Origin: Rhizobium skierniewicense
GTDB taxonomy: Bacteria > Pseudomonadota > Alphaproteobacteria > Rhizobiales > Rhizobiaceae
Length of the DNA: 64,000 bases
NCBI RefSeq assembly: GCF_014196515.1
Contig: NZ_JACIDV010000003.1
Location: 372,001-436,000, forward strand
Reading direction: 5' to 3'
Positions 27,744 through 37,303 of this stretch are shown here, one piece after another. Both the position numbers and the translations under genes were made by a program. Every line of letters begins with the position of its first letter. The first letter of the stretch is position 1. The notes under the pieces were generated by a model. The model was not told the origin of the DNA. It was given only the letters and a program-made list of their open reading frames with translations, and ran no database searches.

Positions 27744-29987
27744 ATGAGCACGGCTTTGCAGACCAGATTTCGTGTAGAGGGCATGGACTGCGCCTCTTGT
27801 GCCACCAAGATCGACACTGCGGTGCGTCGCATGGATGGCGTGGAGGATGTATCGGTGTCCGTTACAGCGGGAACGATGACCGTCAGCCATGACGACAGGA
27901 GCGATCTGGTTGCCATCGGCAAAAAGGTGAGCGGGCTTGGTTATGAGGTCAAGCAATTGCCTGCGGGTGGCTCCAGCGCACCGGTGGCCTCGCATGAGCA
28001 CGGTCCTAGTTGCTCCCATGATCACGGTCACAATCACGACCATCATGGTCATAGTCACGCGCCCCTTGCTGCGACTTCGGTTGCCGTTGAGGGGCTGCAT
28101 GGTCACGACCATGGCCCGGGCAATGGCCCTTGGTGGAAAAGCAAGAAGGGGCGGGCGACCATTCTTGCCGGTCTGGCGCTGGTCGTTGCCTATGGGATCG
28201 GCCATCTGGTCCCGGATATTCAGTTCTACGCTTTCACCGCCGCGATGCTTGTCGGTCTCGTTCCCATCGCCCGACGTGCTTTTATGGCCGCCCGCGCCGG
28301 AACGCCGTTTTCCATTGAAATGCTGATGACCATCGCCGCCGTGGGCGCGCTTGTGATCAATGCTACGGAAGAGGCTGCTGCGGTTGTCTTCCTGTTTCTT
28401 GTGGGGGAGCTTCTGGAAGGTGTGGCCGCCGGTAAAGCCCGGGACAGCATCAAGTCTCTTGCGGCGCTCGTTCCCAAGACGGCATTTGTCGAGGAGGCCG
28501 GAAAAACCCGGGAGGTGCCTGCCGAAAGCCTTACCCTTGGCGCGATTATACTCGTGCGTCCCGGTGACCGCATTTCGGCCGACGGAACGATCCTTTCTGG
28601 CCAAAGCGCCATTGATGAAGCACCCGTAACGGGGGAAAGCGTGCCGGTTCATAAAAAGCCCGGTGACACCGTTTTTGCCGGAACTGTGAATGGCGATGGT
28701 GCCATACGGGTGAAAGTGACCGCCACGGCGCAGGATAACACCATTGCTCGCGTGGTGAAGCTGGTGGAGGAAGCACAGGAGAAAAAAGCGCCGACCGAAC
28801 GGTTCATCGATCGCTTTTCCAGATATTACACACCGGCCGTGGTTGTGGTTGCAGCCTTGGTGGCGACCATACCGCCACTCTTCATGGGGGGTGAATGGGA
28901 CGAATGGGTCTACAAAGGCCTTGCCATTCTGCTGATCGGTTGCCCTTGCGCATTGGTCATTTCCACGCCAGCTGCCATTGCCGCGTCCCTTTCCGCCGGT
29001 GCGCGTCAGGGTCTGTTGATGAAAGGTGGCGCGGTTCTGGAAGGTCTTGGCAAGTTGACGGCCGTTGCGCTGGACAAGACCGGTACATTGACCGAAGGCA
29101 AGCCGAAGGTTACCGACATCGTTCCTTTCGAATTCACAGAAGCGGACGTCTTGCGTCTGTCAGCCGCCCTCGAAACAGGGTCCAGCCACCCGCTTGCCTT
29201 GTCCATTCTTGCCAAGGCTGCCGAACACGGCGTTGATATTCCAGCGGCCAGCGACGCCAAGGCGCTGGGCGGCAAGGGGGTAACGGCCGTCGTTGAGGGG
29301 CAGGAAACATTCCTTGGTTCTCCGCGGGCAGCAGGCGAGCGTGTTGCTCTCTCCGAGCACCATCAGCAGGTCATCACGGCGCTCAACGACGAGGGAAAGA
29401 CCGTTTCCGTTCTCGTCGTCGGCAAGCGGTTGGCCGGTGCCATAGCCATGCGTGATGAACCGCGTGCCGATGCCATCACCGGTCTCACTCAGCTGAAAGA
29501 GCGTGGAATCAGAATCGTGATGCTGACGGGCGATAATAAGCGCACGGCAACGGCAATCGGCCAGACACTGGGAATCGACGTGCGCGCCGAACTGATGCCA
29601 GAAGACAAGCAACGGATTGTCGGAGAGTTGAAAGCAGAAGGCCTTGTCGTTGGCAAAGTGGGAGACGGCATCAATGATGCGCCAGCGCTGGCGGCGGCCG
29701 ATATCGGCATCGCCATGGGTGGCGGAACGGATGTCGCGCTGGAGACGGCCGATGCCGCCATCTTGCACGGTCGCGTTGCCGATGTCGCCCGCATGGTCGA
29801 TCTGTCCAAACGCACCATGCGCAACATCCACCAGAATATCGCCATGTCGCTGGGTCTGAAGGCCGTGTTTCTGATCACGACGATCATAGGCATCACCGGA
29901 CTCTGGCCCGCTATTCTCGCAGACACTGGCGCGACCGTTCTTGTCACGCTCAACGCCTTGCGGTTGTTGCGGACCTCGAAGGCTTAA
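27744..29987 (+). CDS. zntA: Zn/Cd/Pb-type heavy-metal P-type ATPase with His-rich linker
   Basis: A 747-residue inner-membrane efflux pump. N-terminal metal-binding domain with GMDCASC (residues 13-19), then a His/Asp-rich stretch near 84-124 (HDHGHNHDHHGHSH). P-type core: TGES motif in APVTGESVPVHK, transmembrane metal site CPC in LLIGCPCALVIS, phosphorylated Asp in DKTGTLTEGKP, HP locus SSHPLALSIL, and MLTGDN and VGDGINDAPAL. CPC plus the overall order fits the Zn/Cd/Pb subclass rather than copper. Start at 27744 (GAGAAGG upstream). Its tail overlaps the convergent oxidoreductase by 4 bp. Confidence 0.92.
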   Translation: MSTALQTRFRVEGMDCASCATKIDTAVRRMDGVEDVSVSVTAGTMTVSHDDRSDLVAIGKKVSGLGYEVKQLPAGGSSAPVASHEHGPSCSHDHGHNHDHHGHSHAPLAATSVAVEGLHGHDHGPGNGPWWKSKKGRATILAGLALVVAYGIGHLVPDIQFYAFTAAMLVGLVPIARRAFMAARAGTPFSIEMLMTIAAVGALVINATEEAAAVVFLFLVGELLEGVAAGKARDSIKSLAALVPKTAFVEEAGKTREVPAESLTLGAIILVRPGDRISADGTILSGQSAIDEAPVTGESVPVHKKPGDTVFAGTVNGDGAIRVKVTATAQDNTIARVVKLVEEAQEKKAPTERFIDRFSRYYTPAVVVVAALVATIPPLFMGGEWDEWVYKGLAILLIGCPCALVISTPAAIAASLSAGARQGLLMKGGAVLEGLGKLTAVALDKTGTLTEGKPKVTDIVPFEFTEADVLRLSAALETGSSHPLALSILAKAAEHGVDIPAASDAKALGGKGVTAVVEGQETFLGSPRAAGERVALSEHHQQVITALNDEGKTVSVLVVGKRLAGAIAMRDEPRADAITGLTQLKERGIRIVMLTGDNKRTATAIGQTLGIDVRAELMPEDKQRIVGELKAEGLVVGKVGDGINDAPALAAADIGIAMGGGTDVALETADAAILHGRVADVARMVDLSKRTMRNIHQNIAMSLGLKAVFLITTIIGITGLWPAILADTGATVLVTLNALRLLRTSKA

Positions 29988-31309
29988 AACTCCGCCACCT
30001 TGCCCCATACGGAGGTGTTGAGCCGGGCGGGGCGGTAAGGAACGGGATCGACTATGGGTGGCGCACCGCTGACGATATCGGCCACGAGATGTCCCGCGCC
30101 GGGGCCGATACCAAACCCATGGCCGCTGAAACCGGCGGCGAGGATGAGGCCAGGGATGGTTTCCACTTCACCAATGGCTGGGACGCCGTCGGGTGTGCTA
30201 TCGATGAAACCGGCCCAGCTGTTGGCCATGGTCGTCTTTCGCAACTCCGGCAACAGCGCCAGAGCGCGGCGGAGTGTTTCATCGATCTGTGTCTGGTCGG
30301 TTTTAGGATCGAGAATGCGGTTCTTCTCCATCGGGGTGACGTCGTCCATCCGCCATTTTTTCAACGTCTCATGGCCCGCTTTCCAACCTTCCAGTCCGCC
30401 GATGGCCAGGCTTTTCCGGCGTTTGAGAAACATCGGGACGAACTCGCGGGAGAAGCGAAGCTGCTGCGGTGTGGGATCGACACGTGCCCTGCCGCTGATG
30501 GCCAGCGTGTAGCCGCCATCGACCCGGCTGGTGATGGAAACATCTGCCGTGTGCAGCGCGTCGGGTAGCCCTTGCGCGCCTGCTGTGACGGATAGAATCG
30601 ACGATCGAACCGATGCCTGCGGAAAGCGGATGCCGAGCTGGTGGCAGAAGGAAGAGGCCCAGGCGCCGCCCGCCAGCACCACGGTTTTGGTCGCAATCGT
30701 GCCCTTTTCTGTAACGACACCGCAAACGCGTCCAGCCTGTAACTCGAGACCGCGCGCAGCGCACATCTGGTGCACGCTTCCACCAAGCTTCATGATGGCG
30801 CGCGCGACGACAGGTGCTGCCCGAGACGGGTCGGCAATGCCATCCGTCGGTGAAAACACACCACCCTTCCAATCGCGGTTGGTCGCGCTGCCGCGCTGCC
30901 TCGCCTCATCTGCACTCAACATATGCGTGGTGACGCCAACGGTACGGGCAAAATCGCGCCACCGCGCCCAACCTTCGATTTCGGCTTCGTTATTGCTGAG
31001 ATAGAGCAAGCCGCAACGGCGGAAGCCGGTGTCTTCACCGGTGTCGGCTGCGAAACGTTCCCATAGCGCCAAGCTATGCGTGGACATTGGCAGTTCACGA
31101 GCATCGCGATTCTGCTGCCTGCACCAGCCCCAGTTTCGGCTGCTTTGCTCGGCACCAACACGGCCTTTTTCGACCAGTGCCACCTTCAATCCGCGCTGGG
31201 CCAGATAATAGGCGGAAAACACACCTGCAACGCCGCCGCCGATCACGACGACATCCGCCTCATTGGGTAGGTCGGGGGTGGTTTCGATACGGTGTAGCGG
31301 TGCGGGCAT
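29984..31309 (-). CDS. DAO-family FAD oxidoreductase
   Basis: A 441-residue flavoenzyme of the glycine/D-amino acid oxidase family. FAD fold ADVVVIGGGVAGVFSAYYLAQRGLKVALVEKG near 18-50; SRNWGWCRQQNRDARELP near 60, the conserved region after the first fold; C-terminal flavin contact PDGVPAIGEVETIPGLILAAGFSGHGFGIGPGAGHLVADI. It should oxidise a secondary or primary amine or amino acid to an imine or aldehyde. ATG at 31309 after AGGAGAATACC. It is divergent from an Lrp regulator, with two Lrp-like boxes in the shared promoter region. Confidence 0.9.
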   Translation of the reverse strand: MPAPLHRIETTPDLPNEADVVVIGGGVAGVFSAYYLAQRGLKVALVEKGRVGAEQSSRNWGWCRQQNRDARELPMSTHSLALWERFAADTGEDTGFRRCGLLYLSNNEAEIEGWARWRDFARTVGVTTHMLSADEARQRGSATNRDWKGGVFSPTDGIADPSRAAPVVARAIMKLGGSVHQMCAARGLELQAGRVCGVVTEKGTIATKTVVLAGGAWASSFCHQLGIRFPQASVRSSILSVTAGAQGLPDALHTADVSITSRVDGGYTLAISGRARVDPTPQQLRFSREFVPMFLKRRKSLAIGGLEGWKAGHETLKKWRMDDVTPMEKNRILDPKTDQTQIDETLRRALALLPELRKTTMANSWAGFIDSTPDGVPAIGEVETIPGLILAAGFSGHGFGIGPGAGHLVADIVSGAPPIVDPVPYRPARLNTSVWGKVAEF

Positions 31310-31379
31310 GGTATTCTCCTGTAGGCGTCCCATACTATCAGCCACGTCGTTTTGCGCCTGCCGCAGGACGCGGCTCTGG

Positions 31380-31394
31380 CAGAATTTTATTCTG
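31380..31394. promoter_or_regulatory. Lrp-like box 1 (CAGAATTTTATTCTG)
   Basis: Perfect 6-bp arms CAGAAT/ATTCTG around TTT, matching the E. coli Lrp consensus YAGHAWATTWTDCTR at 14 of 15 positions. It is placed 71 bp upstream of the oxidoreductase start on the minus strand. Confidence 0.65.
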
Positions 31395-31489
31395 TAGCGA
31401 ATGGCCCCGCCGCATCTATCTGCCAAAATCGCATTTCAAGCCTCTGCGATGTTGGCATTGTGGCGGTTTTGCTTGCGCGACCAGCGTTG

Positions 31490-31504
31490 CCGCATATTAT
31501 GCTG
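31490..31504. promoter_or_regulatory. Lrp-like box 2 (CCGCATATTATGCTG)
   Basis: Contains the palindrome GCATA-T-TATGC and matches the Lrp consensus at 14 of 15 positions. It lies 33 bp before the Lrp-type gene at 31537, a position suited to autoregulation. Confidence 0.65.
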
Positions 31505-31536
31505 TGTCACGATGACCCAGCAGGAAATGTGGCACC

Positions 31537-32013
31537 ATGAAGCTTGACCGTATCGACATCAAGATTCTCCATGAACTTCAGAAGAACGGCCGCATCACCA
31601 ATGTGGAACTGGCGGAGTTGGTGAACCTTTCACCAAGCCCGTGCCTGATGCGCGTCAAGAAATTGCAGTCTGAAGGGTTCATCACCAGCTATTCCGCGCA
31701 TATCAACATCGGCAAGCTCGGTCAGACGCTGACGGTCTTTACCGAGGTGACACTGAAGAACCACCGGCAGATTGATTTTGCCCGCTTTCTCACTGCTGTC
31801 GAAAAGCTGGATTCGGTGATCGAATGCCACCTCGTTTCCGGTGGTTATGACTATCTGCTCAAATTCGTTACCGGCAGCATCGGCGAATATCAGACGATCA
31901 TGGAGCGTTTGATCGACATGGATATCGGCATCGACAAATATTTCAGCTTCGTCGTGCTGAAGTCACCGATCGTCAAACCGCACATGCCGCTGACCAGCCT
32001 GTTCCCGATGTAG
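31537..32013 (+). CDS. Lrp/AsnC regulator of the catabolic island
   Basis: A 158-residue Lrp-family protein. HTH: MKLDRIDIKILHELQKNGRITNVELAELVNLSPSPCLMRVKKLQSEGFI. RAM domain: TLTVFTEVTLKNH...ECHLVSGGYDYLLKFVTGS. The ATG follows AGGAAATGTGGCACC. Lrp-like boxes occur in its own promoter region, upstream of the transporter operon and upstream of the acetyltransferase/HAD genes, so a local regulon is likely. The effector is probably an amino acid or amine handled by the neighbouring enzymes. It is distinct from the dad-linked Lrp at 24731. Confidence 0.9.
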   Translation: MKLDRIDIKILHELQKNGRITNVELAELVNLSPSPCLMRVKKLQSEGFITSYSAHINIGKLGQTLTVFTEVTLKNHRQIDFARFLTAVEKLDSVIECHLVSGGYDYLLKFVTGSIGEYQTIMERLIDMDIGIDKYFSFVVLKSPIVKPHMPLTSLFPM

Positions 32014-32022
32014 TGCCTACGC

Positions 32023-33687
32023 TTAACGCTTGGCAAAGGCGCGCACCAGTTCCGGGTCTCGCTCGAGGCTATCCAGCCAGTGGGTATCGAGCTTGGGAAC
32101 GGACGAAAACAGAAGCTTGGAGTAGGGGTGGGCATCGGCGTTGCCGATCGCCGATGGCGGCATTTGCTCCACCTTTTCCCCCGCATACATCACAGCGATT
32201 TCGTCGCAGATTGCCTGAACCACCGAGAGATCGTGGCTGATGAAGATGTAGGAGAGTTTTAGCTCGCGCTGCAATTCCTTGAGAAGGTCGATGATGGCGG
32301 CGGCAACGACCGTGTCCAGCGCGGAGGTAATCTCGTCGCAGAGAATGACCTTGGGATTGGCAGCCAGGGCACGGGCAAGGTTGACGCGCTGTTTCTGCCC
32401 GCCAGAAAGTTCACCGGGCCGCCGGAACTTCATGTTGCGTGGCAGTTGCACCATGTCGAGCAATTGCTCCACGCGTGCTTCGCGGGCACGCCTGTCCATG
32501 TCGTAGTAAAATGCCAGCGGCCTCTCCAGAATATCGGAAATCGACTTGGAGGGGTTGAGGGCGGTATCGGCAAACTGGAAAACGATCTGCAATTTGCGTA
32601 GCTCTTCACGCTGGCGGTCCCGCGCGTTGGGGGCCAGTTCCCTGCCATCGAAAATGACGTGGCCTGAAACGGGTGGCAGGATACCTGCGATCGCACGCGC
32701 CAGCGTGGATTTGCCGCAGCCGGATTCACCGATAATGCCGAGATTGCGGCCTTCTTCCAAGGAGATATCGACCGATTTCAGGGCAAGTGCCAGCGGCAGC
32801 CCGTTTGGCTGGATCGGACCGTAACCCGCGGTGATGCCCTTTGCTTCCAGCAAAGGCTTTTTGCCAGCAGACGCATTCGCATCGGCGGCACTTGCATGAA
32901 TACGGGGCTTAAAGGCTGCCAGCAATTCCTGCGTATAGGGATGCTCGGGGCGGTTGATGATCTGGTCCGTCGTGCCGATTTCCTGGATTTCGCCACCCTT
33001 GAGAACGACGATCCGGTCCGCGATCTGCGCAACGACGGCGAGGTCATGCGAGACATAGACACCCGCCAGATGACCCGCCTTCATGACGGATTTGAACGCC
33101 CGCAGAACCTCGATCTGGGTGGTCACGTCAAGCGCCGTCGTCGGCTCATCGAAGATCACCAGACGCGGATTGCCGATCAGCGCCATCGCAGCCGAAAGGC
33201 GTTGCAATTGCCCTCCGGAGACCTGGTGCGGGTAGCGATCACCGATGGTCTCGGCATTGGGCAGAGCCAGCGCTTGAAACAGCTCGACAGCTTTCTGTTT
33301 TGCGTCCGTATCGCTCATCAGCCCATGAATGCGGACGACCTCGATGACCTGATCCATGATGCGCTGTGCGGGATTGAAGGCCGCTGCAGCGCTTTGCGGC
33401 ACATAGGCGACATCCGTGCCGCGCAGCTTGGATAATCCTTTTTGAGAGGTCGCAGCCATGTCGTTGCTGCCCAGTCGTACGGAGCCCCCGACGATTTTGC
33501 AGCCCGGGCGGGTGTGGCCCAGCATCGTCAAGGCTATGGTCGTTTTGCCCGAACCGCTCTCGCCGATCAGGGCGACGATCTCGCCATCGGCGATATCGAA
33601 GCTGACGCCGCGAATGATCTCGACGGTGCGACCGGTATCGGTTTTGGCCTCGACCTTCAGGTCACGTATTTCAACGAGATTGGCCAT
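32023..33687 (-). CDS. Oligopeptide/opine-type ABC importer, two fused ATPase domains
   Basis: 554 residues containing two complete ABC domains (DppD-like then DppF-like), as in YejF/GsiA-type fusions. Domain 1: Walker A GESGSGKTTIAL near 40, signature VSGGQLQRLSAAMALIGNP, Walker B LVIFDEPTTALD. Domain 2: Walker [13 protein letters not shown] near 325, signature LSGGQKQRVNLARAL, Walker B VILCDEITSALD. Both switch His residues are present (VSHDLAVV, ISHDLSVV). I take the ATG at 33687, spaced 6 nt from AGGAG; a GTG at 33690 is possible. Its start overlaps the permease stop. Confidence 0.93.
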   Translation of the reverse strand: MANLVEIRDLKVEAKTDTGRTVEIIRGVSFDIADGEIVALIGESGSGKTTIALTMLGHTRPGCKIVGGSVRLGSNDMAATSQKGLSKLRGTDVAYVPQSAAAAFNPAQRIMDQVIEVVRIHGLMSDTDAKQKAVELFQALALPNAETIGDRYPHQVSGGQLQRLSAAMALIGNPRLVIFDEPTTALDVTTQIEVLRAFKSVMKAGHLAGVYVSHDLAVVAQIADRIVVLKGGEIQEIGTTDQIINRPEHPYTQELLAAFKPRIHASAADANASAGKKPLLEAKGITAGYGPIQPNGLPLALALKSVDISLEEGRNLGIIGESGCGKSTLARAIAGILPPVSGHVIFDGRELAPNARDRQREELRKLQIVFQFADTALNPSKSISDILERPLAFYYDMDRRAREARVEQLLDMVQLPRNMKFRRPGELSGGQKQRVNLARALAANPKVILCDEITSALDTVVAAAIIDLLKELQRELKLSYIFISHDLSVVQAICDEIAVMYAGEKVEQMPPSAIGNADAHPYSKLLFSSVPKLDTHWLDSLERDPELVRAFAKR

Positions 33688-34529
33688 CACGCACTCCTGT
33701 CACGAATTTTCTGCGGCAGATTGTCGATCAGCATGTTGACGCTGATGGTGAGTGTCGCGATGGCAACTGACGGGAACATCACCGCTGGCGCACCGAAGGA
33801 AAGACCTCCGATGTTTTCCCGCACCAGCGCGCCCCAGTCTGCATTGGGTGGCTGTACGCCAAGGCCAAGGAAGGAGAGACCGGAGAGAAGCAGCACGATG
33901 AAGACGAAGCGCAGCCCGAAATCGGCCAGCACCGGCCCCAATATGTTCGGCAGGATCTCAGCGCGAATGATGTAGAAGACACCTTCACCGCGCGCGCGCG
34001 CCACGGTCACAAAATCCATCGTGTTGATGTTGACCGCGAGCGCACGGGCAAAGCGGTATGAGCCGGGCATGTAAATGATCGCCATCGTCATGATCAGGAT
34101 TGGGATGGAAGGACCAAGTGCCGCAACGATGACCAGACCGAAAAGCTTGCTGGGTATGGAAATCAATGCATCCAGAAAGCGCGACAGGCACTGGTCGAAC
34201 CAGCCACCGGCCACCGCCGCACACATGCCCAGCGTCACGCCCGAAAAGCAGGCTATGAGAACGGATGCCAGGGAGATGCCGACCGTGTAGCGCGCACCCA
34301 TGAGGATCCGTGAGAAGATGTCGCGCCCCAGATAGTCGGTGCCCATGATGAACTTTTCCGACATGGGGCCGAAATAGTCGAAATCAACGATATCCCCGAC
34401 CGGATAGGGAATCAGCAGCGGTGCGAAGATCGCAATCAGTGCCCAGAAGAGAATGACACTTGCCGCTGCAATGCCGATGGCATTGAAACGATAACCGAAG
34501 CTGCGGGGAGAAAGCGCGATACGGGCCAT
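33687..34529 (-). CDS. Oligopeptide/opine-type ABC permease (DppC-like)
   Basis: A 280-residue permease with a single N-terminal helix, then a five-helix core. GTDYLGRDIFSRILMGARYTVGISLASVLIAC is the typical DppC segment near 70-100. The EAA-like loop (ARGEGVFYIIRAEILPNILGPVLADFGLRF) docks the fused ATPase. Start at 34529; the frame to 34619 is inside dppB. Two bases separate it from the upstream dppB-like stop. Confidence 0.92.
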   Translation of the reverse strand: MARIALSPRSFGYRFNAIGIAAASVILFWALIAIFAPLLIPYPVGDIVDFDYFGPMSEKFIMGTDYLGRDIFSRILMGARYTVGISLASVLIACFSGVTLGMCAAVAGGWFDQCLSRFLDALISIPSKLFGLVIVAALGPSIPILIMTMAIIYMPGSYRFARALAVNINTMDFVTVARARGEGVFYIIRAEILPNILGPVLADFGLRFVFIVLLLSGLSFLGLGVQPPNADWGALVRENIGGLSFGAPAVMFPSVAIATLTISVNMLIDNLPQKIRDRSA

Positions 34530-34531
34530 GG

Positions 34532-35482
34532 TCAGCGAAGCCTCGGATTGGCGACGATGGCGATGATGTCGGCGATGGTGATCAGGACGAGATAACCGAG
34601 GCAGAAGATCATCGCACATGTCTGGATGAGGGGCAGGTCACGGGTGGCGACGGCGTCCACCATCAACTTGGCAATGCCCGGATAGTTGAAGATGGTCTCG
34701 ACGATGATGACACCGCCCAGCAGATAGGACACCGAAAGTGCCACCGCGTTGACGATCGGGCCAAGGGCATTGGGCAGCGCGTGCCGTAACACCATTCGTG
34801 ACCGTGATGCGCCTTTCAACAGCGCCATTTCCACATAGGGCGTGTCGAGTGTTTCGATCACGGCGGCACGCGTCATGCGGATCATCTGCGCGGAAATCAC
34901 GAAGCTGAGCGTGATGACGGGCATGGCGAACACCCGCAGCAACTCACCGAACGAGTGGACCTCGTTGGCGAAGGCGAGTGCTGGCAGCCACTTCAGATAG
35001 ACCGCAAAAATCAGGACGGCGGAGGTTGCGACCATGAATTCAGGCACGGAGATCACCGCGATGGTGACTGTGGTGACGATGCGATCATAGACGGTGCCGC
35101 GCATGATGGCGGCGGTGATGCCGAGCGTCAGCGCGATGGGAATGGAAAACAGCGCCGTGACAGCAGCGAGCTTCATCGTATTGGCCAGACGGACGCCGAT
35201 CAGATCGGCAATGGCCATGTTGTTGGCGTAAGACTTGCCCAGATCGCCCATGGCAAGACCGCCCAGCCAGCGCAGGAACCGCAAAATGGCCGGATCATCC
35301 AGATGCATGGCGGTGCGAAGACCCGCTACGGCCTCAGGCGTTGCGGATTGGCCGAGCAGGATCTGCGCCACGTCGCCGGGCAACATTTCGGTCGCGAAAA
35401 ACACGGTAAAGGAGACGATCAAAAGGGTGATGATCGTGATGAACAGCCGGTTCACCACAAGTGCAAGGACATGTTTGTTCAT
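34532..35482 (-). CDS. Oligopeptide/opine-type ABC permease (DppB-like)
   Basis: A 316-residue permease. N-terminal VVNRLFITIITLLIVSFTVFFATEMLPGDVAQILLGQSATPEAVAGLR is diagnostic of DppB. The EAA loop is LLKGASRSRMVLRHALPNALGPIVNAVALSVSYLLGGVIIVE, and the terminal YPGIAKLMVDAVATRDLPLIQ segment is present. The start follows AGAGAGGCTGC. It pairs with the DppC-like permease. Confidence 0.93.
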   Translation of the reverse strand: MNKHVLALVVNRLFITIITLLIVSFTVFFATEMLPGDVAQILLGQSATPEAVAGLRTAMHLDDPAILRFLRWLGGLAMGDLGKSYANNMAIADLIGVRLANTMKLAAVTALFSIPIALTLGITAAIMRGTVYDRIVTTVTIAVISVPEFMVATSAVLIFAVYLKWLPALAFANEVHSFGELLRVFAMPVITLSFVISAQMIRMTRAAVIETLDTPYVEMALLKGASRSRMVLRHALPNALGPIVNAVALSVSYLLGGVIIVETIFNYPGIAKLMVDAVATRDLPLIQTCAMIFCLGYLVLITIADIIAIVANPRLR

Positions 35483-35579
35483 GCAGCCTCTCTTTCGAAA
35501 ACGATCACGGCTCCCGGTGATGGCATTGTCCGACCAAAGGCCGCCAATAGCAATGCGGGGGAGGGAGCAAGCGAACTAG

Positions 35580-35604
35580 TGCCCGCCACAGGATGCGGCG
35601 GGCA
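35580..35604 (-). terminator. Intercistronic hairpin after the binding-protein gene
   Basis: Perfect 8-bp stem TGCCCGCC / GGCGGGCA with a 9-nt loop, between the binding-protein stop and the dppB-like gene. No T-run follows; the likely role is mRNA stabilisation or partial attenuation so that more binding protein than permease is made. Confidence 0.6.
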
Positions 35605-35615
35605 AAGGTCCGAAA

Positions 35616-37229
35616 TCAGGCTTCGAGCCAGACGTGTTCGGCAAAGCCGTAACCCATCATGCCACCAAGCGGGCTGGGCAGTAGGCCTTTCAGCTTGGAA
35701 GAGATGCCATCGACGTTGGAAATATAGACCGGGATGATCGTGCCAGCCTCTTCGGCGATCATAACCTGCATCTCGTTATAGATCGTCTTGCGTTTTTCAA
35801 TGTCGAGCAGGCCGCGGGCTTCCACCAGCATCTTGTCAAATTTCTCGGACTTGTACTGGCTCTCGTTCCACGGTGCGTTGGATGCATAAAGCAGGGAGAA
35901 GAGGATGTCCGGTGTCGGGCGCGGGTTGATATTGCCGAAATGCATGGGGGCTTTCAGCCAGTAATTCGACCAGTAACCATCCGAAGGAACGCGCTGAACA
36001 TCGAATTTCATGCCGACCTGCGCGCCTGCGGCCTGCACCACCATGGCCATGTCGATGGAGGACGCGGCGGCTTCGGAAGCGACGACCGGGATCGACTGAC
36101 CGATGAGACCGGCTTTTTCGAAATGGAACTTTGCCTTGTCGGGATCGAAGGCTTTCGGCTTCAAATCCTTGTTGTGATACATGTTGGCTGGCGAAACCGG
36201 CTGGTCGTTGCCGATTTCGGCCAGACCACGCAGCACGGACTTCTGGATCTGTTCGCGATTGACCAGATATTTCATGCCCTGCACGAAATCGGCCTTGTCG
36301 CCCGGCGCCATGTCGAGGCGCATGTTGAGGTTGGTGTAGTTGCCGGAGGTCGTTTTGGAGATGACGACGTTTGGCTGGCCCTCCATCAGGCGAATGGCAC
36401 GTGGGTTGACGGATGCGGCCAGCTGGATATCGCCAGCCAGAAGCGCGTTGACGCGAGCCGTATCGTCGGAAATTGCGAAGAATTCGAAGGAGTCGAGATA
36501 CGGTCCCTCGGACTTCCAGTAGTTCTTGTTCTTCGTGGCGACGGAGCGAACGCCGGGCTCGAACACTTCGCAGACGAAAGCGCCGGTGCCGTTGGCCTTG
36601 GTGAAGTCCGTGGTGCCATCGGCGATGATCATGAAGTGGTGCAAGGCGAGGATGGTGGGAAGGTCGGCATTGGCATTTTCAAGGGTGATTTCCACCGTCA
36701 ACTCATCCACGGCCTTGAAGCCGGTCATCTGCTTGGCGATCGAATTGACCTTGGAGCCAACCGCAGGGTCGAGATGGCGCTTGAGAGAATAGACGACATC
36801 AGCCGATGTCAGCGATTTTCCATCGTGGAACGTGACGCCCTTGCGCAGTTTGACGGTCCAGACCTTGGCATCCTTGCTGTCGATGCTTTCAGCCAGCTCC
36901 ATCGTCGTCATGCCCGCCTGATCGATGTTGGACAGGCGGTTGTAGAAGGCGCTGCAACGAACATAATCCGTGGAAAGCGATGCCTTGGCGGGATCGAGCG
37001 TATCGGCGGTGGAGGAGGACCATCCGGCTGCCTTCAAGGAACCGCCCGAAACCGGAGTTGCGGCGAATGCCTGACCGGCGCGTCCCAGAATGGCGGAACC
37101 TGCGGTCATGGCAACACCGCCCGCCATCAGCATCTTGAGAAGGTCGCGGCGGCTCGCACCCTGGCGAATGGCGTTCTCAACCATCGCATCGTCGGTGGAA
37201 GTCCAGTTGATGAGTGTGTTATCGGTCAT
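35616..37229 (-). CDS. Family 5 extracellular solute-binding protein, Tat-exported
   Basis: A 537-residue peptide/nickel/opine-type binding protein. The leader has a twin-arginine motif (ASRRDLLKMLMAGGVAM near residue 27), so it is probably exported folded. Family 5 landmarks: WTVKLRKGVTFHDGKSLTSADVVYSLKRHLDP near 118 and a long two-lobe fold. I choose the ATG at 37229 (GGGG 7 nt upstream) over 37235. It probably binds the starting nitrogen compound of the island and works with the DppB/C/DF-like genes downstream. It follows a HAD gene after 74 bp. Confidence 0.92.
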   Translation of the reverse strand: MTDNTLINWTSTDDAMVENAIRQGASRRDLLKMLMAGGVAMTAGSAILGRAGQAFAATPVSGGSLKAAGWSSSTADTLDPAKASLSTDYVRCSAFYNRLSNIDQAGMTTMELAESIDSKDAKVWTVKLRKGVTFHDGKSLTSADVVYSLKRHLDPAVGSKVNSIAKQMTGFKAVDELTVEITLENANADLPTILALHHFMIIADGTTDFTKANGTGAFVCEVFEPGVRSVATKNKNYWKSEGPYLDSFEFFAISDDTARVNALLAGDIQLAASVNPRAIRLMEGQPNVVISKTTSGNYTNLNMRLDMAPGDKADFVQGMKYLVNREQIQKSVLRGLAEIGNDQPVSPANMYHNKDLKPKAFDPDKAKFHFEKAGLIGQSIPVVASEAAASSIDMAMVVQAAGAQVGMKFDVQRVPSDGYWSNYWLKAPMHFGNINPRPTPDILFSLLYASNAPWNESQYKSEKFDKMLVEARGLLDIEKRKTIYNEMQVMIAEEAGTIIPVYISNVDGISSKLKGLLPSPLGGMMGYGFAEHVWLEA

Positions 37230-37303
37230 GTTCATTCCCCTTTATTGTTAAAGTCACGGGTCGAACGGCTTATGGATGCCGCTTTTACCCTTGGAGGGCA
37301 GCG

